Shown here: in pieces, positions 34,434 through 47,561 of the stretch
How positions within the stretch are numbered: the stretch's first letter is position 1
How the letters are laid out: each line of letters begins with the position of its first letter
Assembly (NCBI GenBank): GCA_949130495.1
Contig: OX422216.1
Location: 101,377,967 to 101,441,966 of the forward strand
DNA from: Sambucus nigra
Lineage: Eukaryota; Streptophyta; Magnoliopsida; Dipsacales; Adoxaceae
Direction of reading: 5' to 3'
Length of the DNA: 64,000 bases
Position numbers and translations under genes: made by a program
The notes under the pieces: model-generated
Told to the model about the DNA's origin: nothing
Database searches by the model: none
Seen by the model: the letters and a program-made list of their open reading frames with translations, nothing else

Positions 34434-34930
34434 TGTTGATGTAAAAAACTAAATTTAATCTAATTAACTAATCACAGATAAATATGACATAAAAAATAAG
34501 ACAAAGTATTTTTAAATTAGTTCAGCCTTATGAAAATGGCCTACGTCCACTGTTTTGTATTGCTGGATGTTCTTGCCTTAATCTTAATCACAATTGCTAA
34601 TGATCAATTATCCCATTATGGAGGGTGTTACAATGTATTTATAGCCTTGGGGTTGTCAGTATGAATAGATGATATGCTGTTATTTAATAGACATATACAT
34701 ATGTACAATAAGAATGTTCATTAAATCCAATGTTCATTGAATGTGCAATTATCGCTTGATCTTCCTGGCCAGATGCTCTGCACATTGAGTACATCGGCAC
34801 GTTAAGTTGCTGGAGGTGATGAGTAGCTCGGTGCTGCGATTTGCTCTGTGAGTATAAGCATTTGCCATGTAACATGACACGTGTCTTTATATGATTGGTC
34901 CACGTCAGCTGACTAATTTTTGTATCAACA
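34434..34930 (-). repeat. 5' LTR of element A
   Basis: TGTTGATGTAAAAAAC to GTATCAACA on the plus strand, 497 bp. A CTATAAATA box on the minus strand lies at 34644-34636. Confidence 0.9.
34636..34644 (-). promoter_or_regulatory. TATA box in 5' LTR of element A
   Basis: Minus-strand CTATAAATA. The same position in the element B LTR reads CTATAAAGA. Confidence 0.6.
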
Positions 34931-34935
34931 CTCAT

Positions 34936-36339
34936 GTTGACTTTGGAGGTTGTGGTATGAATGATCAAGATGTAGACTTAGGGCACAATATGTAAGGGAA
35001 AGGTGGTATAACTCCTTGTTACTGGTGTTCCTTTATTTTTTAATGGGATTCAATGGGGGATTACGATACAAGGGTACATTGGTAGTACCCTCAGATGAGG
35101 AGTTGTGATACTCATGGTTCACAAATTAAGGTCCATCTTGGTGGAAATAAAATGTACCAAGATATGAAGAGGTAGTATTAGTGGTCTTGTATGAAGAGAG
35201 ATGTGGCAGAGTTTGTATCCAGATGCACTGCTCGTTAGATAGTGAAGGTGGACTGGCAAAAGTCATTTGGTACACTTCATCCCATACCCATTCTCAAGTG
35301 GAAGTGGGATAGCATCTCGATGGATTTCATTTGAGGGTTACCTTTGATGCCCCATCATCATAATTATATTTGGGTGATCATTGACCTCCTTACAAAGGTG
35401 GTGCACTTTTAGGCCATACATACTGACTTTTCACTTAAGAAACTAGCACAGCTGTTTGTTTTTTAGATCGTACGATTACAAGGGGTTCCTTTATCATTTT
35501 ATATTGGGCCCCTACTTTTGTAACATATATTTGGGATAGTTTCTAGCAAGAAATGGGAATTGAGTTGCACCTTAGAACGGATTACCATCCATAAATAAAT
35601 GGTCAGATAAATAGAGTAAATCAGGTTTTGGAGGACATGATAAGAGCGTATGTTATGGACTTCAAGGGGAGTTGGGAGGTACACTTACCATTGGTGGAAT
35701 TTTCCTATAATAATAGCTATCAGAAGTCCATATCGGAACCTTAAAAGGCTAAAATTCGTCAAAGATATGATCGAGAAGATTAAGTTAGTTATATATTGGA
35801 TTAAGACAACCTAAGTTCCATGCATATTTAAAGAGAAAGCCTATGAAGCTTGAGGTGGGAGATAAATCCCTACGTCGGGGTCCCTTCTGAAAAGGGTGAT
35901 GCGATTTGGGAAGAAAGGTAACCTAGAACCATATTATATTGGGTCTTTCATAATTACATACGCGGTAGGGAGTATTTTGTATCATTTAACACTTCCAAAT
36001 CATCTTGACCGGGTATATAACATGTGTCACGTGTCCATGATCCATAGATTTTTGTGTGATATGGCTCCCTAACAACATATTGATCCAGGCGAGATTGCGT
36101 CAAAGTCAGATGTATCTTATAGTGAGCGTTCGTTGGGTATACTTGATAGGAAGTTTCAAAGATTATGTTTAAAGGAGATACCCTTAGTGCTTGTGCAGTA
36201 GAAACACCATAATGAGGAAGTGTCCACGTGGGAACGCGAGGATTTGATGAGATAGCAATACCCACAATTATTTTTTAGACATGTATGTCTTTTATTTATG
36301 AATTTCGAGGATGAAACCTTTTTTGTTAATGTAGTATAT
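34936..36339 (+). pseudogene. pol: Integrase of element C, heavily degraded
   Basis: Recognisable pieces in several frames: a zinc-binding stretch (KRDVAEFVSRCTAR), WKWDSISMDFI (first catalytic Asp), VIIDLLTKVVHF, a TDFSLKKLAQLF segment, and a C-terminal EVSTWERED then YPQLFF, the counterpart of the chromodomain-adjacent tail of Del/Tekay integrases. The end has AATTTCGAGGATGAAAC, the usual lead-in to the 3' LTR of this lineage. Confidence 0.72.
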
Positions 36340-38848
36340 TGTAATACCTCATATTTTAAGTAATTAATTAAACAAATTAAATTAAGAAATTATTGAATAA
36401 AATTGGAATAAGGGATTTAATTTAAATTAAATAAATTTTGTTATGTATGAATTAGATAAGTAAATAGACTAATAATTAAATTAAAGATTGGAAGAATCTA
36501 AAATAATAAATGGTTAATTGGAAATATGGGCTTAGCCCTAAGTCCAATTAGGTCTTTTGGGTGATTACTTGGTGACCAAGTATGGCAAGCTAAGACTTGC
36601 ATGGTAGAAATATGATATGTAATTAGCTCTTTCACATTAACTAACTTTTGGATAAATAAAATAAATGAAAAATAAAAGAAAAAAGGAGAATCAACCTAGG
36701 GCTGCGAGTCACTCGAGGGTTGCACTAATTGGTATTTTTAAATGAGGAACTCATACATGGTTTTGAGTTTTGTGTGCCTCATTGCTCTCTCAAACCCTAA
36801 GCTCTCTATAATCTCTATACACAAACCTTGGAAATTTATAGGCTAAACCTCCATTAAAATACAAGAATCATGTTCCAAAAATAAACAAAGAAGATTAAAG
36901 AACGCGAGAAGGAAAAGGGAAAGAAGGCAAAGGGGAATTGAAGAACAATTCAAGCAAGGGTCATCATAAACTTTACACATCTTCAAGTTTATTCTAAGGC
37001 AAGATAAATTTTACTCTTCCCATTTCATGTATATAAGTAGTATTTTATACATAAACATTAATTTAAATTGTAAAATCCATTAGAGATGATTACATTGAAA
37101 CCTCTAATATATAGTTCTCTTAAACTAAGAATTCATATGTAATGTTTTATACACCAAATTCATGTGGATTACGTAAATTTTAATTACAACTTGTGATTCT
37201 TAATCAAGCATGATTTTAGTACATTAATTCAATATAGTCTTACATTGGAAATTGCAATTGGGGTGATGATTTACATATATGGTATTAATTCATTAAAATT
37301 GGAATAGCATTATGATAATCACTCTCATTGTTGGAATTAAACTATACACAAATTGAATTTGATGTTGAAAACCCTAATTCATTTTCTACTCATAATTTAA
37401 CAATCTTAAGATTTAACCCCTCATATGTACTTGGTAAATGCTAATAGTAATTCTTTATGAAAAGATTTATAATATTATAATTTGACTAGAATGGCATGTT
37501 TGATAGTTGTTATTGTATTAAATTCGATTGAGAAATTGATTCACACGCGATATTTGAGATAAGTTACTTATGTTGGTTTGCTTACATTGTTCATCCCTTA
37601 TATGAACTAGTAAATGCTCAAATTGAAAAAAATTGAATATTAATCATTAGATTAAGCTTACCAAACTTAATGTAGATAATATTGTCACCTGGAAACATTA
37701 TAATGCCATAAAATAAAGTTACTAATTCCTATGCATGTAATTATGTGAAATAAAAGACATAGATTTCATAAAATATTTGTTATTCCATTCAGCTAATATG
37801 ATAAAAATGTCTAGGAATGGATAATTATAATTTAGGCATGTATCCACATGGATTCATGGTTTTATGTGTATTTGGATATTTATTATAGATGGGGGTGGAG
37901 TTATTTTATTGGTTTTTAGTCCGTTCCCGATAGAAAATGATCGGCATATACACTAGTGAACTAGGTGGTTAGTTGAGGGCTACTTGCAGTTGATTTACTG
38001 TATGTATGATATAAATGGAGGACTTACGTGCTAGTGATCTCGTAGTCATTTATGAGTTAGTCATGGGTTATTTAATGTACTAGTGACCCAATAGCTAGTT
38101 GGGACCTACTCCTGGTTTTATGTTTTGGTGTACAACTGAACCATAGTTAGTTGGGGGCTAGTCCTAGTTTATGTTATGATGATATTATGATGGGTTATTA
38201 GGAATGCTACTGATCTCTTAAATTAATGGGAATGGATAGGATTTTAAAAGACCTTATAACAGTTCATAATGAAAATGACACTGGTAATGGTGTGGCGAGT
38301 TATTGTACAGTTAATAGAAAAATGTGGATTTATTATTTATTAGCATGACTGTCAAATTTATTATCTGGGTTGCATAGGTTTTTATCTTGCAGTGAGATTG
38401 GCTCGTCACATTTTTTTCAAGTGCTCTAGCGGCACGTCAGACTTAGTTCCTCTCTTTTGAGCATCGAGTCATCATCCCGTCACCACCATCTTGAGACGTA
38501 GGTGTTAGACCCTTCTTTTATTTCTATGCATTTGAGTTATGTGAGGTGTATCTTTTGCATCATTAGAATACCCAGTTTATGTTGGAGATTGTGGAGCTAT
38601 TAGTTTCGACATGTATTGCTTTTGGAATATTACGCTAGACCTTCTGATTTCATATTTTGTAGTTAGTGGTGGTTTATTTTATTGTACTTTATTTTCTATT
38701 AAGGATATTCATGTGGCACTCTATTTTGTTTGTCTTTATCCATTGTTTCCATTTCATTCGAAGGATTGTATTTAATTGTTTTAACAACCTATATAATTTA
38801 ATAATTAAACTTAATCAACCTGAGTATTAAAATACATGAGGTGTCATA
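36340..38848 (+). repeat. 3' LTR of element C
   Basis: TGTAATACCTCATATTTTAAG to GAGGTGTCATA (terminal CA mutated to TA), 2509 bp. The end matches the 5' LTR remnant at 6445-6496. AT-rich, no genes. Confidence 0.8.
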
Positions 38849-40855
38849 GAAAATTTGCATTTCTTTATTGCATTGATGTGTGAATCGATGTTTATTGTTT
38901 TCACTTGAGGAGGCTAGTGAACTCAAGGATTAGTGGAGTGCAGAAGGATAGTGACAAGGAGGATATGTTGGATAATTAATAACTAAGGAGGATTCAAATA
39001 GTTATATGATGATGTATGCCACACTTTTAGGGGCGACTAAACAGGTTGATGTTGGTGGACCTATAATAATCTTTTAGAGATTTTCTTAGGCGTTGTTAGT
39101 GTATATGCTTCACATTTCCCAAACTTCAAGATAGGAGATGGTTTGAATTTGCTAATAGGGAATCAACTAAGGTTTTCGAGTTATATGAAGGGTACAGTTT
39201 ATTTGTTGTGGAAATGGAGATAAAATGCCTTCTTAATGTGATGAGTTCACCAAGGTGAAAAAGAAGTTGATTGCAATAATTTAGAAACTTATAGATGCTA
39301 TGGTAGGATGGATTAGTGTGACTACTTTAGCTGAGGGGATGACTTTGAGTCCATTCATTGGCAAGCTTAAGTTAATGACAAAATATTTTTAAGGCGATTT
39401 GAGTAGCTAAAATAAGATAAAGTTTCTAACCTTGGAGAAGAGTCGCCTCCAAGTTATGAAAAATAAGAAATAATTTATAAGATTATCTATAATTTCACTT
39501 GAGATGTTGAATACCAAAGTAAAGTAAATAGAGGTTTTGTTGTTGACTTGAGTTTGGATAATAAGCGGGTGTTGTTGCTTAGTTGGGTTATACGCCTTAG
39601 ATGTACGTAGGGATATGTTCTCTTATGAAATATTAGGGAACGAGAGAATTTTAGAAGTTTTGGACTAGGAAACGATCCAAATGATAGTCGTATTCATGAG
39701 AGGACACCGAGAACAACCATGTGAAATGTAATGGAAGAATCGACAGAGGAACTTTATGAGATGACAATGGATCCACGAGGGAGGTGTATCCAAGTTGAAA
39801 TTTGAAGATATTAGTATAGGTGATGGCTGCATGGATTTACCGCTATTATTTCTATTGCTATCACTGGAGAGGCAGCTACAATTTTCACCCTTATGTGATT
39901 GTCACGCCATATCTTAAGAGGAATAGGTGCATCCATGTGTAAATTAGATAATATTCACATTTTTTTACTTCCTAAAGTCATTATTAGTTTTTGATTCCTA
40001 TCAATAGAACTATAATGGGATTCTATGAATGCCTAGTTAGTGGGTTAGTTTAGGATTATTTATGATTTACTTCCGGAAATAGAATATTATAGTTGGGTCA
40101 AGAGTGTGGATGTTCCTTGAGACCACAAAGCCTGATGTCGATAAGGGAGTATAAGTGCCTATTATTGCATAGGATGATATGCGGGCCTATGGTATAGATA
40201 GTTATATGTATATGTAGCTCTAAATGTGGCTATTGTGTGGTTATGTGTGCATATAGTATGCTTATCTTGTGATATTATTTTTGGGTGGCATGGGTAAAGT
40301 GAGTACTTATGGCATGTTTTGATTACAGGATAACTAGTGATGTGGACTATCACTTGGAGGTATAATTAAGTGTGTGCTTCATTATATCTCAAGGCATTGC
40401 CTATTTATTGATGGATAATGAAATTAATATGCAACAAGATCATGGTTGATTTTATAAGGGCATGGTTGAATTGCTAAAGGGGTGATTGATTTTCTAAGGG
40501 TGGTGTTGATTGTCTAGAGTTATGAATGTGTGAATTGTTAATTGTGCAATTTACCTAGGTGAGGTATCATAAGTTTTGTGTTATGGGGATTTGGTGGTAT
40601 GGGTGATGCTGCCATTTTTTATGTAATAGTTGTTATTATGATGTGTGATAATGTTCTATACAAATTATATGTTAATTCGTGTGTATAGGTATTTTCAACA
40701 ACATAGTGGGTTAATATTTGTTAGCATAGATACCCTTGGGTTATTGGGTTACACATTGTGTCGTTACATATTTTGCGTGAGATTGCGCTAAAAAATGGAA
40801 GGATAAGTATGTCATGAATTTTGAGGACGAAATTCCTTTTATACATGGGAAGAAT
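38849..40855 (+). other. Element E interior: degenerate or non-coding gypsy-like region
   Basis: No protein match I can defend on either strand. It ends in GAATTTTGAGGACGAAATTCC followed by AAGAATTTAATACCC, the typical 3' end and LTR junction of Del/Tekay-type elements, so it is the tail of another gypsy element, either badly eroded or a non-coding derivative. Confidence 0.5.
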
Positions 40856-41190
40856 TTAATACCCTGTGATTTCTAATAAGTAATAAAATTAAAGAAAATA
40901 AATAAATAAATAATTTAATTGGGTCGTTTTAATTAATTAACTTAATTGGATATATTAAATTAGATTCATTTTCCGTGATAAATTATGGAATTTAATTCAT
41001 GGAGTAAATTGAGTTATTTTATTGGGTTATGTTTGGGGTTCGACTTGTAGCGTCATTTGCAATCCTAAATGGTGTAAAAAACTTAGAGGGTTATACATGT
41101 GGATTGGGTGACCATTGGGTCATATTTAGGAGGGTTTGGATTTGGTTTGGGGCCTATAAGCTAAAAATAATTAAGAGTAAATAAAGGTGA
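40856..41190 (+). repeat. LTR of element E, first piece
   Basis: Begins TTTAATACCCTGTG (family TGTAATACCC) and is cut at 41190 by element B. It resumes at 55890. Confidence 0.55.
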
Positions 41191-41626
41191 TTGTTGATGC
41201 AAAAAACTAGATTTGATCTAATTAATTAATCACAGATAAATATGAATAAAGAAATAAGACAAAGGGTTTTTAAAGTGGTTCAGCCTTAAGAAAATGGCCT
41301 ACATCCACTGTCTTGTATTGTTGGGTGTTTTTCCTTCATCTTGATTAGCTTTTGCCAATGATAACTTACCCATTATGAGGGTATTACAATGTATTAATAG
41401 CCTTTGGGCTGCCCATGTGAATAGATAATACGTCGTTATTAGATAGGCATATGTATCGATACATAATATTGAATCTATTTTGGTCGTTTGGTCTTCCTAG
41501 ATAGTTGCTCGGTATTCTGTGTAGCTCGTCATGTCAAGTTACTCGGTATATATAATTATGCCATATTGAATGACACGTGTCTTATCATAACTGGTCCACG
41601 TTAGCTGACTAATTTTTGTATCAACA
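41191..41626 (-). repeat. 3' LTR of element B
   Basis: TTGTTGATGCAAAAAAC to GTATCAACA, followed by the polypurine tract (minus strand AATATTGGGGGCTTC) at 41627-41641. Confidence 0.88.
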
Positions 41627-41908
41627 GAAGCCCCCAATATTTCATAGTTGAGATTGGATGTGAGAGTGTGAAATATTATGCCCAAAAGTTGGTCAGGCAC
41701 ACTTTCCCATGCCTTGTTTGGTTACAGCCCTTCGACACTTGTGAAATTTTCTTCTCAACATACTAATTTTGAGCGCGAAATGGTAAACTTGTAAATATTT
41801 TGAATCTTTGACGAACGGTTGGGTGTTTGCGTCTTTTTCATCATTTAGACGTCGGAAATGCAATCGTCGTCTCTAGTAATCATTATTTTTTTCCGTTTTC
41901 CAAGGCAG

Positions 41909-41918
41909 TATATTTAAA
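41909..41918 (+). promoter_or_regulatory. TATA-like box upstream of antisense gene, element B
   Basis: TATATTTAAA, about 165 bp before the ATG at 42079, matching the place of ATTTAAAA in element A. Confidence 0.5.
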
Positions 41919-43380
41919 GACGATAGCATCATTGTCTTCTACCTTTTGCCTTTTATTTTCCCAAACTTTCTATCTTCTTACTTTTCTTCTTACGATCTCT
42001 CTTTCTGTCATCCGCCTTAGCTAAATTCTTGATTTTCTGTAAGAATTTCTTCTTTCTTCTTTCTTTGCTTTAGCCACCATGGTTTACCTTATCGAATCAT
42101 TTGATAAGCTCAGGGCTGATTTTGGGATTACTTCTTAGGTTATTCTGGAAGAACCTCCTTAACCTTCTATTTTATTTTCTCTAGCTGAGGGACATTGGTT
42201 TCCCTCCATTTTTGTGGCGGAATGTGGGTTTTCTTTCCCGTCTAATCCCTTGTGTCTGGAATTTTACCAATATTTTGATATTGTTCATGCAAGAATAGTT
42301 CCAAATACGTGGAGGGTAGTTAATGGCGTACATAGATTGAATCAAATTCATGGAAATCGTCTAGGGATTCCTGAAATTATGTATTGCTATAAATGGGTTA
42401 CCAACGACACCCCCTTTTCTTTAAAAACTAGGTTTTCTAATAGAGCTTTAGTGGTCAATCTCCCTTATACTAATAGGGATTATTTTGAGCACAGGGTTTT
42501 GATGAAAAATTAGCAACACCCCATTAAAGGGAAAAGATGTGTACCAAGGTTCCAGATGTCCACTTTATGGCAATGGGATAGGTTATTTTGTTTTTCAAAT
42601 TAGCTCTGTTTTTGTTTAATAAAATATATCACTGACATGTATTTTTTATTATGCAGTTAACAGCAAAAGGAAATCACTAAAAGAGAGTGACATTAATATA
42701 AAAGAGTTGAAGCTCATTTGGGGTTCGCATCAATCAATTACTAAGGAGCATGTGAGAGTTGCTTCCTCTTTACTGAGATATAAGAACACCACTTCTTCTT
42801 TTATTGCTTGTCCTATTGCTCCTACCTTGGTGATAATCTTGAGCAAGTTCCATTATCTTATTCAATTGTTGAAGAGTCTTCCTTTGATTTGAGTACCTCT
42901 ATTGCTGACCTGATAATGAAGAAGAGGAGAATGCCTGACCTCTTTGCCAAGGTTGTCCCTGGTGCTGATGGGGCAAAGAAGAGCAAAGAGGATGTCTCAG
43001 CTAAAGGGACTAATAAGAAAGATGTTACTCCATTTGGAGCAGTCACAACTACTAAGGAAGTCAGTAAGAAGCTCCCTGTTGCTCAAAAAGAGGTAGCACC
43101 TTTGATTGAAGGGGTTGTAATTCAAGAAAAGGCAGCACCTTTGATTGAAGCTCATTCTTTGAAAAGATTGAGAAGGGGTCCTGCTGAGAAGCCTGTGGAT
43201 GCTGCTGCCCAACCTACTAGGGTTGGGATACCTTCTTTGAGGGATACTTCTCCAGATATCATCACACTTGACTTGGCCAAGAAGTTAATCTGGCCTGGAA
43301 CTCTTCCTGACTGTCGAGCTGGTGAGAATTCTACTCCTTGGGAGAAGGTCACTGATTTGGCAACCCAACACCTTGCATCC

Positions 43381-43455
43381 GTAAGTGTTATTATACTTAT
43401 CATTTTGATTCTTCATACCATGTTCATATTCTAATTTGTTCCTTTCCTCTTGTAG
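43381..43455 (+). other. Intron in antisense gene 1, element B
   Basis: GTAAGTGTTAT donor to CCTCTTGTAG acceptor, 75 nt, same place as 25542-25618 in element A. Confidence 0.7.
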
Positions 43456-44428
43456 TTTTTGGTGTACTTTAATAATATCCTAGAGAAGGATGAGGCCATT
43501 AAAGCCTCAACTTCATCCAGTGCCTTATTGGGTTATCAAAATCTTTGGTGGAATCCCAAAAAAAATAGGAGGAGGACAAAGCTTCTTAGGAAAATAAAAT
43601 TAAATCTGCTGAGATAGCTCAACAAAAAGTTGAGGAAGCTGCCAAGAAGGCTGATACAGCTCGGCAAGAGGCTGATACAGCCTGACAATAAGCTGTAAAT
43701 GTTTCTAAGGAGGCAGAGGAGAAATGGAAGGTTGTCATTTCCAGTAAGGTGGAAGTTGAGGGCAAGCATGAAGAGGCTGAACGACGTAAAAAATACCTTG
43801 AGGAGAAGGTGAAGTCTACCTAAGAGCTTATTAAGTAAAATACTTCCTCGGAGAGGGTGAATGTGACACCCCGCCTAATTAAATACCGGCCGATCACTCC
43901 TTTATTAAATTAAAATCAAGGTGAACAGTTGGTTCATTCTTAGCATCACTGTCGTAAAAATAACTTTTTCCAAATTAACACCCTAATTAATTAAGCTAAG
44001 TGTCAAAACCATTTTTAACCTTTCTAACCAAATTATATTTTTAAAGAAAAACTTATTTATTTAATTATTAACCACATTTTCAATAAGTAAAAACCATACC
44101 ACAATTATCCTGGAACATAATCCAATTCATTTAAACATTCAACATCCAGAATCCCAACATTTAAAACTTAACGTAAAACATACATGCTGAATAAATCCCA
44201 AAGTAACAGTACTAGAAATAACTGAAATACAAATGTCGCTCTAAAACAGATAAATAGTGGAAAGGGCGACACGTGCCCAATAAGGAGAATGATAGAAGCG
44301 GAATCAAGTAAATGAAATCGTCTAAGCAAGTGGCCTGCAACTCCCACCTAAGCTGCAGCACGTTCCTTCCAAGGGATCCTAAACAAGACGCCCCTGTGGC
44401 TGGGCACCTGTAGTACATACATATATAT

Positions 44429-44431
<3 letters not shown>

Positions 44432-44492
<61 letters not shown>
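44432..44492 (+). repeat. (GA)n microsatellite in solo LTR 3
   Basis: About 30 GA units. The Leu/Ser repeat frame on the minus strand is not a gene. Confidence 0.95.
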
Positions 44493-44495
<3 letters not shown>

Positions 44496-45746
44496 GGGTC
44501 AGAGCCCGATAGTGCATATGATTTAATAATTCGTTTAGCAAGTATTTAAATTGATACAGGCCAATGCAACAACATAGTAGTGCGACACTCTCTTGAGAAA
44601 TTCTCACCTCTCTTCTAATGTGCACACCTATCGCACTAACCTTCCCAATGGTTTATATCATCATATATCACGCTATGTTTCCCCAATGATTTAACTTATC
44701 TTAGGTTATTCGCAGGATTCAAAATTTAACGATTCAATTGTTTGAAAAGAATATTTCAATTAGTAACCAAAGTTCTCATTTTAACTTTATTAATCAATAA
44801 AGTTTTCCAGTGTCATATTATACTTTCTCAAAACAAGTATTGACAATTTGAGTCATCAACCATGTCCTACATATCAAATCACAGTAGGCAGTTCCAGATT
44901 TCAGAATTTCATATATATATTAACTACTCGTAAAATATATATATCATAACAGCACCCTAAATAAAAACTATGGTGTGGGCATACTCTACTGTCCAAAACC
45001 CCGTATCACTCGTATTAAGGGGAATACATTCGGAATCACTCTCGAATTGTATTAACACATACACAAACAATATTGAGGCGAAGCATAGATTCCAAGTCTC
45101 TAAGAGGATGGCACATGCCTGCGTCTCTTAGGACCGTCTGAACTATCACATCGATAGCCTGTACCAAGGATATCTATCTTCTAGGGTACAAGTCAATATC
45201 CCCCATAAAGGTCCCATTGAGATAAGACTGTCCCAGCGCGGTAACCTCAGGGATAGCAAGTAGCGTGGGCATGATTTTCACACATAGATAGCATATGCAT
45301 ACACAATCATATAACTATACTAATATTACCATATCAATATTAGGTATATTTTAAATCCCATAGTTACGACTCTTATCCTTATTTTCACATTTTTAGTAAA
45401 CACATATAACGGTTCGTTTCTAACCTTGATTCGGTATTATTCCAACTTACCACATAACTCTCATGGCTTTATCCTCCCAATTATAAAATTCAGTAGGTAT
45501 TCACCTATTCTCTATCGTAACTATTTGACGTAATCTCTCATTTTATATACGTAGTTTCATCGTTCCTTATATAATTATCCTAAAAATACAATTCTCGTCA
45601 TATATTAGAGGTCCCAAAATTTATTCATATACCCTACTTGTCCTCTTTATCTCCCAAAACATATTTATAAGGGTGACCATGAATTATTCATCATTAAAGT
45701 GAATTTCAACTAATTAAGAAGGGAAAACATGAGTCTGCCAGGAGGG

Positions 45747-45824
45747 GTCGATCGATCGAGGTCTGGGGCTCGATCGAACCTTCGATCGATCGAAGCTCTG
45801 GGCTCGATCGATCGATCAAGCAGG
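45747..45824 (-). repeat. GATCGATC palindrome cluster in solo LTR 3
   Basis: Four ATCGATCGA clusters with spacers of the form GGTCTGGGGCTC and AGCTCTGGGCTC. Includes the 14-bp palindrome TTCGATCGATCGAA. Bases 45801-45824 are the exact reverse complement of 3503-3526 in the Athila LTR. It lies 1111-1187 bp from the LTR start, the slot that holds TTCGAACGA arrays in the sister LTRs. Confidence 0.9.
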
Positions 45825-47561
45825 TATTGCGATTTCTGTAGTTTTGCAGTTACGGGTTCTAACACATATCTTCATCCAAATTCAAGTTTTTCATTCCCAA
45901 ACGTCCAAATATTCATACTACTAACATTATATCATCATACTAGGTATTTCCAACGTAAAGCATGTGGATTTCTATCACTAAACATGGATTAATAGCCCAA
46001 AAATTATTATAATTATCAAGAACCCTAGAATTCTCTTAAACATGGTTCTAACAAGTATTTCCAGAAATTTCTTCTTATACACATCATAATTTCTTGGGTA
46101 ATTCCTCTACATGGCAAGGAATCCAGGATTATCATTTAAACCATAACTACATGCGATTCCTATCTCAAATCTTTGGTTTTCTTCCATAAAAACTCATTCT
46201 AATTACTCCTAAACTAATATGAAAGATGAACCAACGAAATAATCAAGATAAACACTTGCCTGGGATTTTTGGTGTTCTGATTTGCAGATGATTTTGGTGT
46301 GGTTGCGTAGCCCGTCGCGCGATCTACGCGTTGGTGGTGGTGGTGGTGCAAACGGATGGATTTTGGGCCTTGGATTGCCTTGGAAGCTCTCTTCTTCCGT
46401 CTCCTATGGACGTCACTTGTCTTTGGTTGTTCTAACCCTAGAAGACAACCTTAGACATCTGATATAACCCTTAGAATTTCGTGGGTTTAATTACCCAGAA
46501 TTGCGAAATGTCCAAAACGCCCTCCCGGGGTACTAATTAGGCCTAAAAACGCCCCGAGACCCAAACTAAACCCCCGGGTACACTTTTCTGACTATCTCGA
46601 CCCTTCCGGACGCGTTGGCGCACTCGAAACGACCATATGAACAACTTATAAAATATTCACTTTTATTTTTCACTATTTAGTCCCGATGCGACACGGGCGC
46701 GTCCCGACTCAAATTTCCAAAATTGTCATTTTATTCACTCGTGACATTCAATATAACCAATATTACATATTACTTTGCTCATTAGTAATATTCAACAAAT
46801 TTGCCATAATTACTAACTCTCATCACGTTAATAATTATAACATAATTAATTTCCGGATTTTTATTAAATAATTAACTCACATTAAATTTAATAAATCCCC
46901 AAATTAATATAGCATAAAAATACGGGGTATTACAGTGAAGAGAAGAGCTGCTGTGAAGAAGGCCTTTAGCTCTGGCTGGGACAAAGGGTGGAATAAAGCT
47001 ATAACTGTTGCCTCTACCCAAATGGAGTATGCAAGTGTAAAGTTCTTCAGGGATGGATGGACTGCCACTTTGAAAGATTTGAATGTTGTTGAGGATTCTG
47101 AGTTATTTCAGAGACACATTCATGACCATCCTCCTGCTATTGAAGAAGAAGAAGAAGAAGAAGAAGAAGAAGAAGAAGAAGAAGAAGATAAAGCTGGATC
47201 TGATGAATCTTTTTTGTTAGTTGTAGAACAAACACTTGCTGCTACTATTCCTCGTTCCTCCGAGCAAGTTCAGCAAATAACACCCTCTACCGAGCAACAT
47301 CAACTACCCATAGAGCAACCAATTCCTTCCTCAAAGTCGACTGATGATGTTGTTCAGAATAAGGAGGAGTTGTAAAGTTGTTCTTCTCTTTACTTATTTT
47401 GTTTTTTGTTTTCCCTTTAGTTGTACCTTTGGTTATACCCTCTTCTCTTATGATCAATAAAATGGACTTTGTTATTTATTCTAAGTTTATCCTTCATTTA
47501 TTCAATATATATGTACTATTATTGATCCATTTTTACTTTTCCTTGCTAGTTTATTGCCAGG

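Larger units (their letters stand above)
22435..34930 (-). mobile_element. Element A: Tat-lineage Ty3/gypsy retrotransposon with antisense accessory genes
   Basis: LTRs of ~497 bp at both ends, target duplication CTCAT (22430-22434 and 34931-34935), PBS next to the right LTR, and gag, protease, RT, RNase H, second RNase H and integrase on the minus strand. The ~5.5 kb between integrase and the left (3') LTR carries genes on the plus strand. A second RNase H and a long 3' region with accessory ORFs are hallmarks of the plant Tat lineage (for example Grande and Retand). All genes are broken. The two LTRs agree at roughly nine bases in ten by eye. Confidence 0.9.
6445..38848 (+). mobile_element. 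Element C: degenerate chromovirus-like (Del/Tekay type) Ty3/gypsy element, split by three insertions
   Basis: A PBS for initiator tRNA-Met, gag, protease, RT, RNase H and integrase appear in order on the plus strand, followed by a 2.5-kb LTR. The pieces are 6445-8555, 18246-18933, 21928-22434 and 34936-38848. Joining across the first two insertions (dropping one copy of the 5-bp duplication) restores the codon-level match to the RT/RNase H family, which shows the order is right. Every gene has many stops, so the copy is old. The 5' LTR keeps only its last ~50 bp here. Confidence 0.8.
43862..46934 (-). mobile_element. Solo LTR 3, same family as solo LTRs 1 and 2
   Basis: TGTGACACCCCGCC to ACGGGGTATTACA on the plus strand, 3073 bp. 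The duplication GTGAA lies at 43857-43861 and 46935-46939. On its own strand it starts TGTAATACCCCGTA. No internal region. Confidence 0.92.
42079..47375 (+). pseudogene. Antisense accessory gene 1 of element B
   Basis: The ATG at 42079 sits in a good context (GCCACCATGG) after a pyrimidine-rich leader. Exon 1 gives MVYLIESF, then after a TAG the gypsy-type-transposon-like domain (42214-42513: FYQYFDIVHARIVPNTWRVVNG). A second exon starts after ATGCAG at 42656, is open to 43380 apart from a frame change near 42880, and carries KKRRMPDLF. The intron at 43381-43455 is conserved with element A. The coiled-coil exon is interrupted by solo LTR 3 (duplication GTGAA) and continues at 46940-47375, including an AFSSGWDKGWNKA motif and about 16 consecutive Glu codons. 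Without the solo LTR this copy would be less damaged than that of element A. Confidence 0.68.

Noticed and set aside
36340..38848. Host promoter or gene within this AT-rich stretch
   Set aside because: Its end matches the LTR remnant at 6445-6496 and it follows the integrase tail; it is an LTR.
44212..44625. Minus-strand frame with Leu-Ser repeats that could look like a membrane segment
   Set aside because: Produced by (GA)n in solo LTR 3; the flanks are LTR sequence.
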